Of a DNA stretch of 46,458 nucleotides, positions 46,228 to 46,458 are shown in pieces. Source of the DNA: Nematostella vectensis (Eukaryota; Cnidaria; Anthozoa; Actiniaria; Edwardsiidae); contig NC_064039.1 in NCBI RefSeq assembly GCF_932526225.1, positions 7,765,001-7,811,458 on the forward strand, given 5' to 3'. The translations under genes and the position numbers were made by a program. Each line of letters opens with the position of its first letter. Positions within the stretch are counted from its first letter, which is position 1. The notes beneath the pieces are model-generated. The model was not told the DNA's origin. It was given only the letters and a program-made list of their open reading frames with translations, and searched no databases.

Positions 46228-46458
46228 CTGAAAAATATTTTTTTATTCACGTAAGAATGATTGGAACGCCAGCCTTGACATGTTTAGGCTCCGATGTCTA
46301 GTTATGAAACATCACAGAAAGATGTAATGTTTGAGCACAATCTGAGAGCTCTATGAGTGATTGCTCTCGAAACAACAAGCTTGGATATTGATCACCGTTT
46401 TAGATCTCTGACTAAATCCCCACATAAACTTTGATGTTCTAAGCTCTCATTGGCATCT
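46228..46458 (-). other. intron upstream of the first visible exon
   Basis: Ends in acceptor AAATATTTTTCAG. No ATG-bearing exon is visible, so the gene continues beyond the window. Confidence 0.6.

Overview
The window looks like nuclear DNA of an invertebrate metazoan, most likely a cnidarian (anthozoan). The reasons are short-exon genes with GT-AG introns, AT-rich introns packed with minisatellites and MITE-like elements, and dispersed repeats of types I associate with sea anemone and coral genomes. The species call is inference. There is one 200-base assembly gap (10939-11138).

Layout. (1) At 1115-3784 (+) a two-exon gene encodes a 716-residue J-domain protein with long Gly/Ala-rich hydrophobic segments. 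Its probable 3' UTR carries a 40-bp tandem repeat. (2) Tail-to-tail with it, a large minus-strand gene runs from beyond the right edge (first visible exon 46227-45996) to a stop at 4658. I could define 17 exons whose splice phases all agree, giving about 1376 visible residues. They encode an alpha-helical protein with a Munc13/MUN-like pattern, interrupted by a Ser-rich linker and ending in a DEP domain. (3) One intron of that gene (about 11571-35006, 23.4 kb) holds, on the opposite strand, at least six intronless-CDS genes for tiny-ectodomain single-pass membrane proteins (13130, 14044, 15566, 22017, 26885, 30250/30405). The last three share a juxtamembrane signature (C-R-S-D-D-P-x-K-D-H-T-C) but have unrelated tails: a short His/acidic tail, an Arg-Asp repeat tail, and an approximately 1,190-residue tail with Arg-Asp repeats plus a decapeptide array rich in YxxP motifs. 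The third copy is frameshifted in the signature region. The second and third share a duplicated promoter/first non-coding exon.

Repeats. At least four introns of the minus-strand gene carry minisatellites (19, 29, 37-43 and 34 bp units) whose terminal unit aligns with the exon/intron boundary at the 5' splice site. In the 34-bp array the units repeat the last codons of the exon and a consensus splice donor about 50 times. Transposon insertions with readable target-site duplications include a Mutator-like MITE (19225-19366), a hAT-like MITE (25546-25951), and an element (36145-39083) that was itself hit by a Harbinger-like MITE (36160-36892).

How the genes relate. The MUN-DEP gene is probably a membrane-traffic or tethering factor. 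The nested small membrane proteins look like membrane-anchored scaffolds; nothing in the sequence shows that they act with their host gene. All functions are inferred from sequence patterns by eye; no database search was possible.
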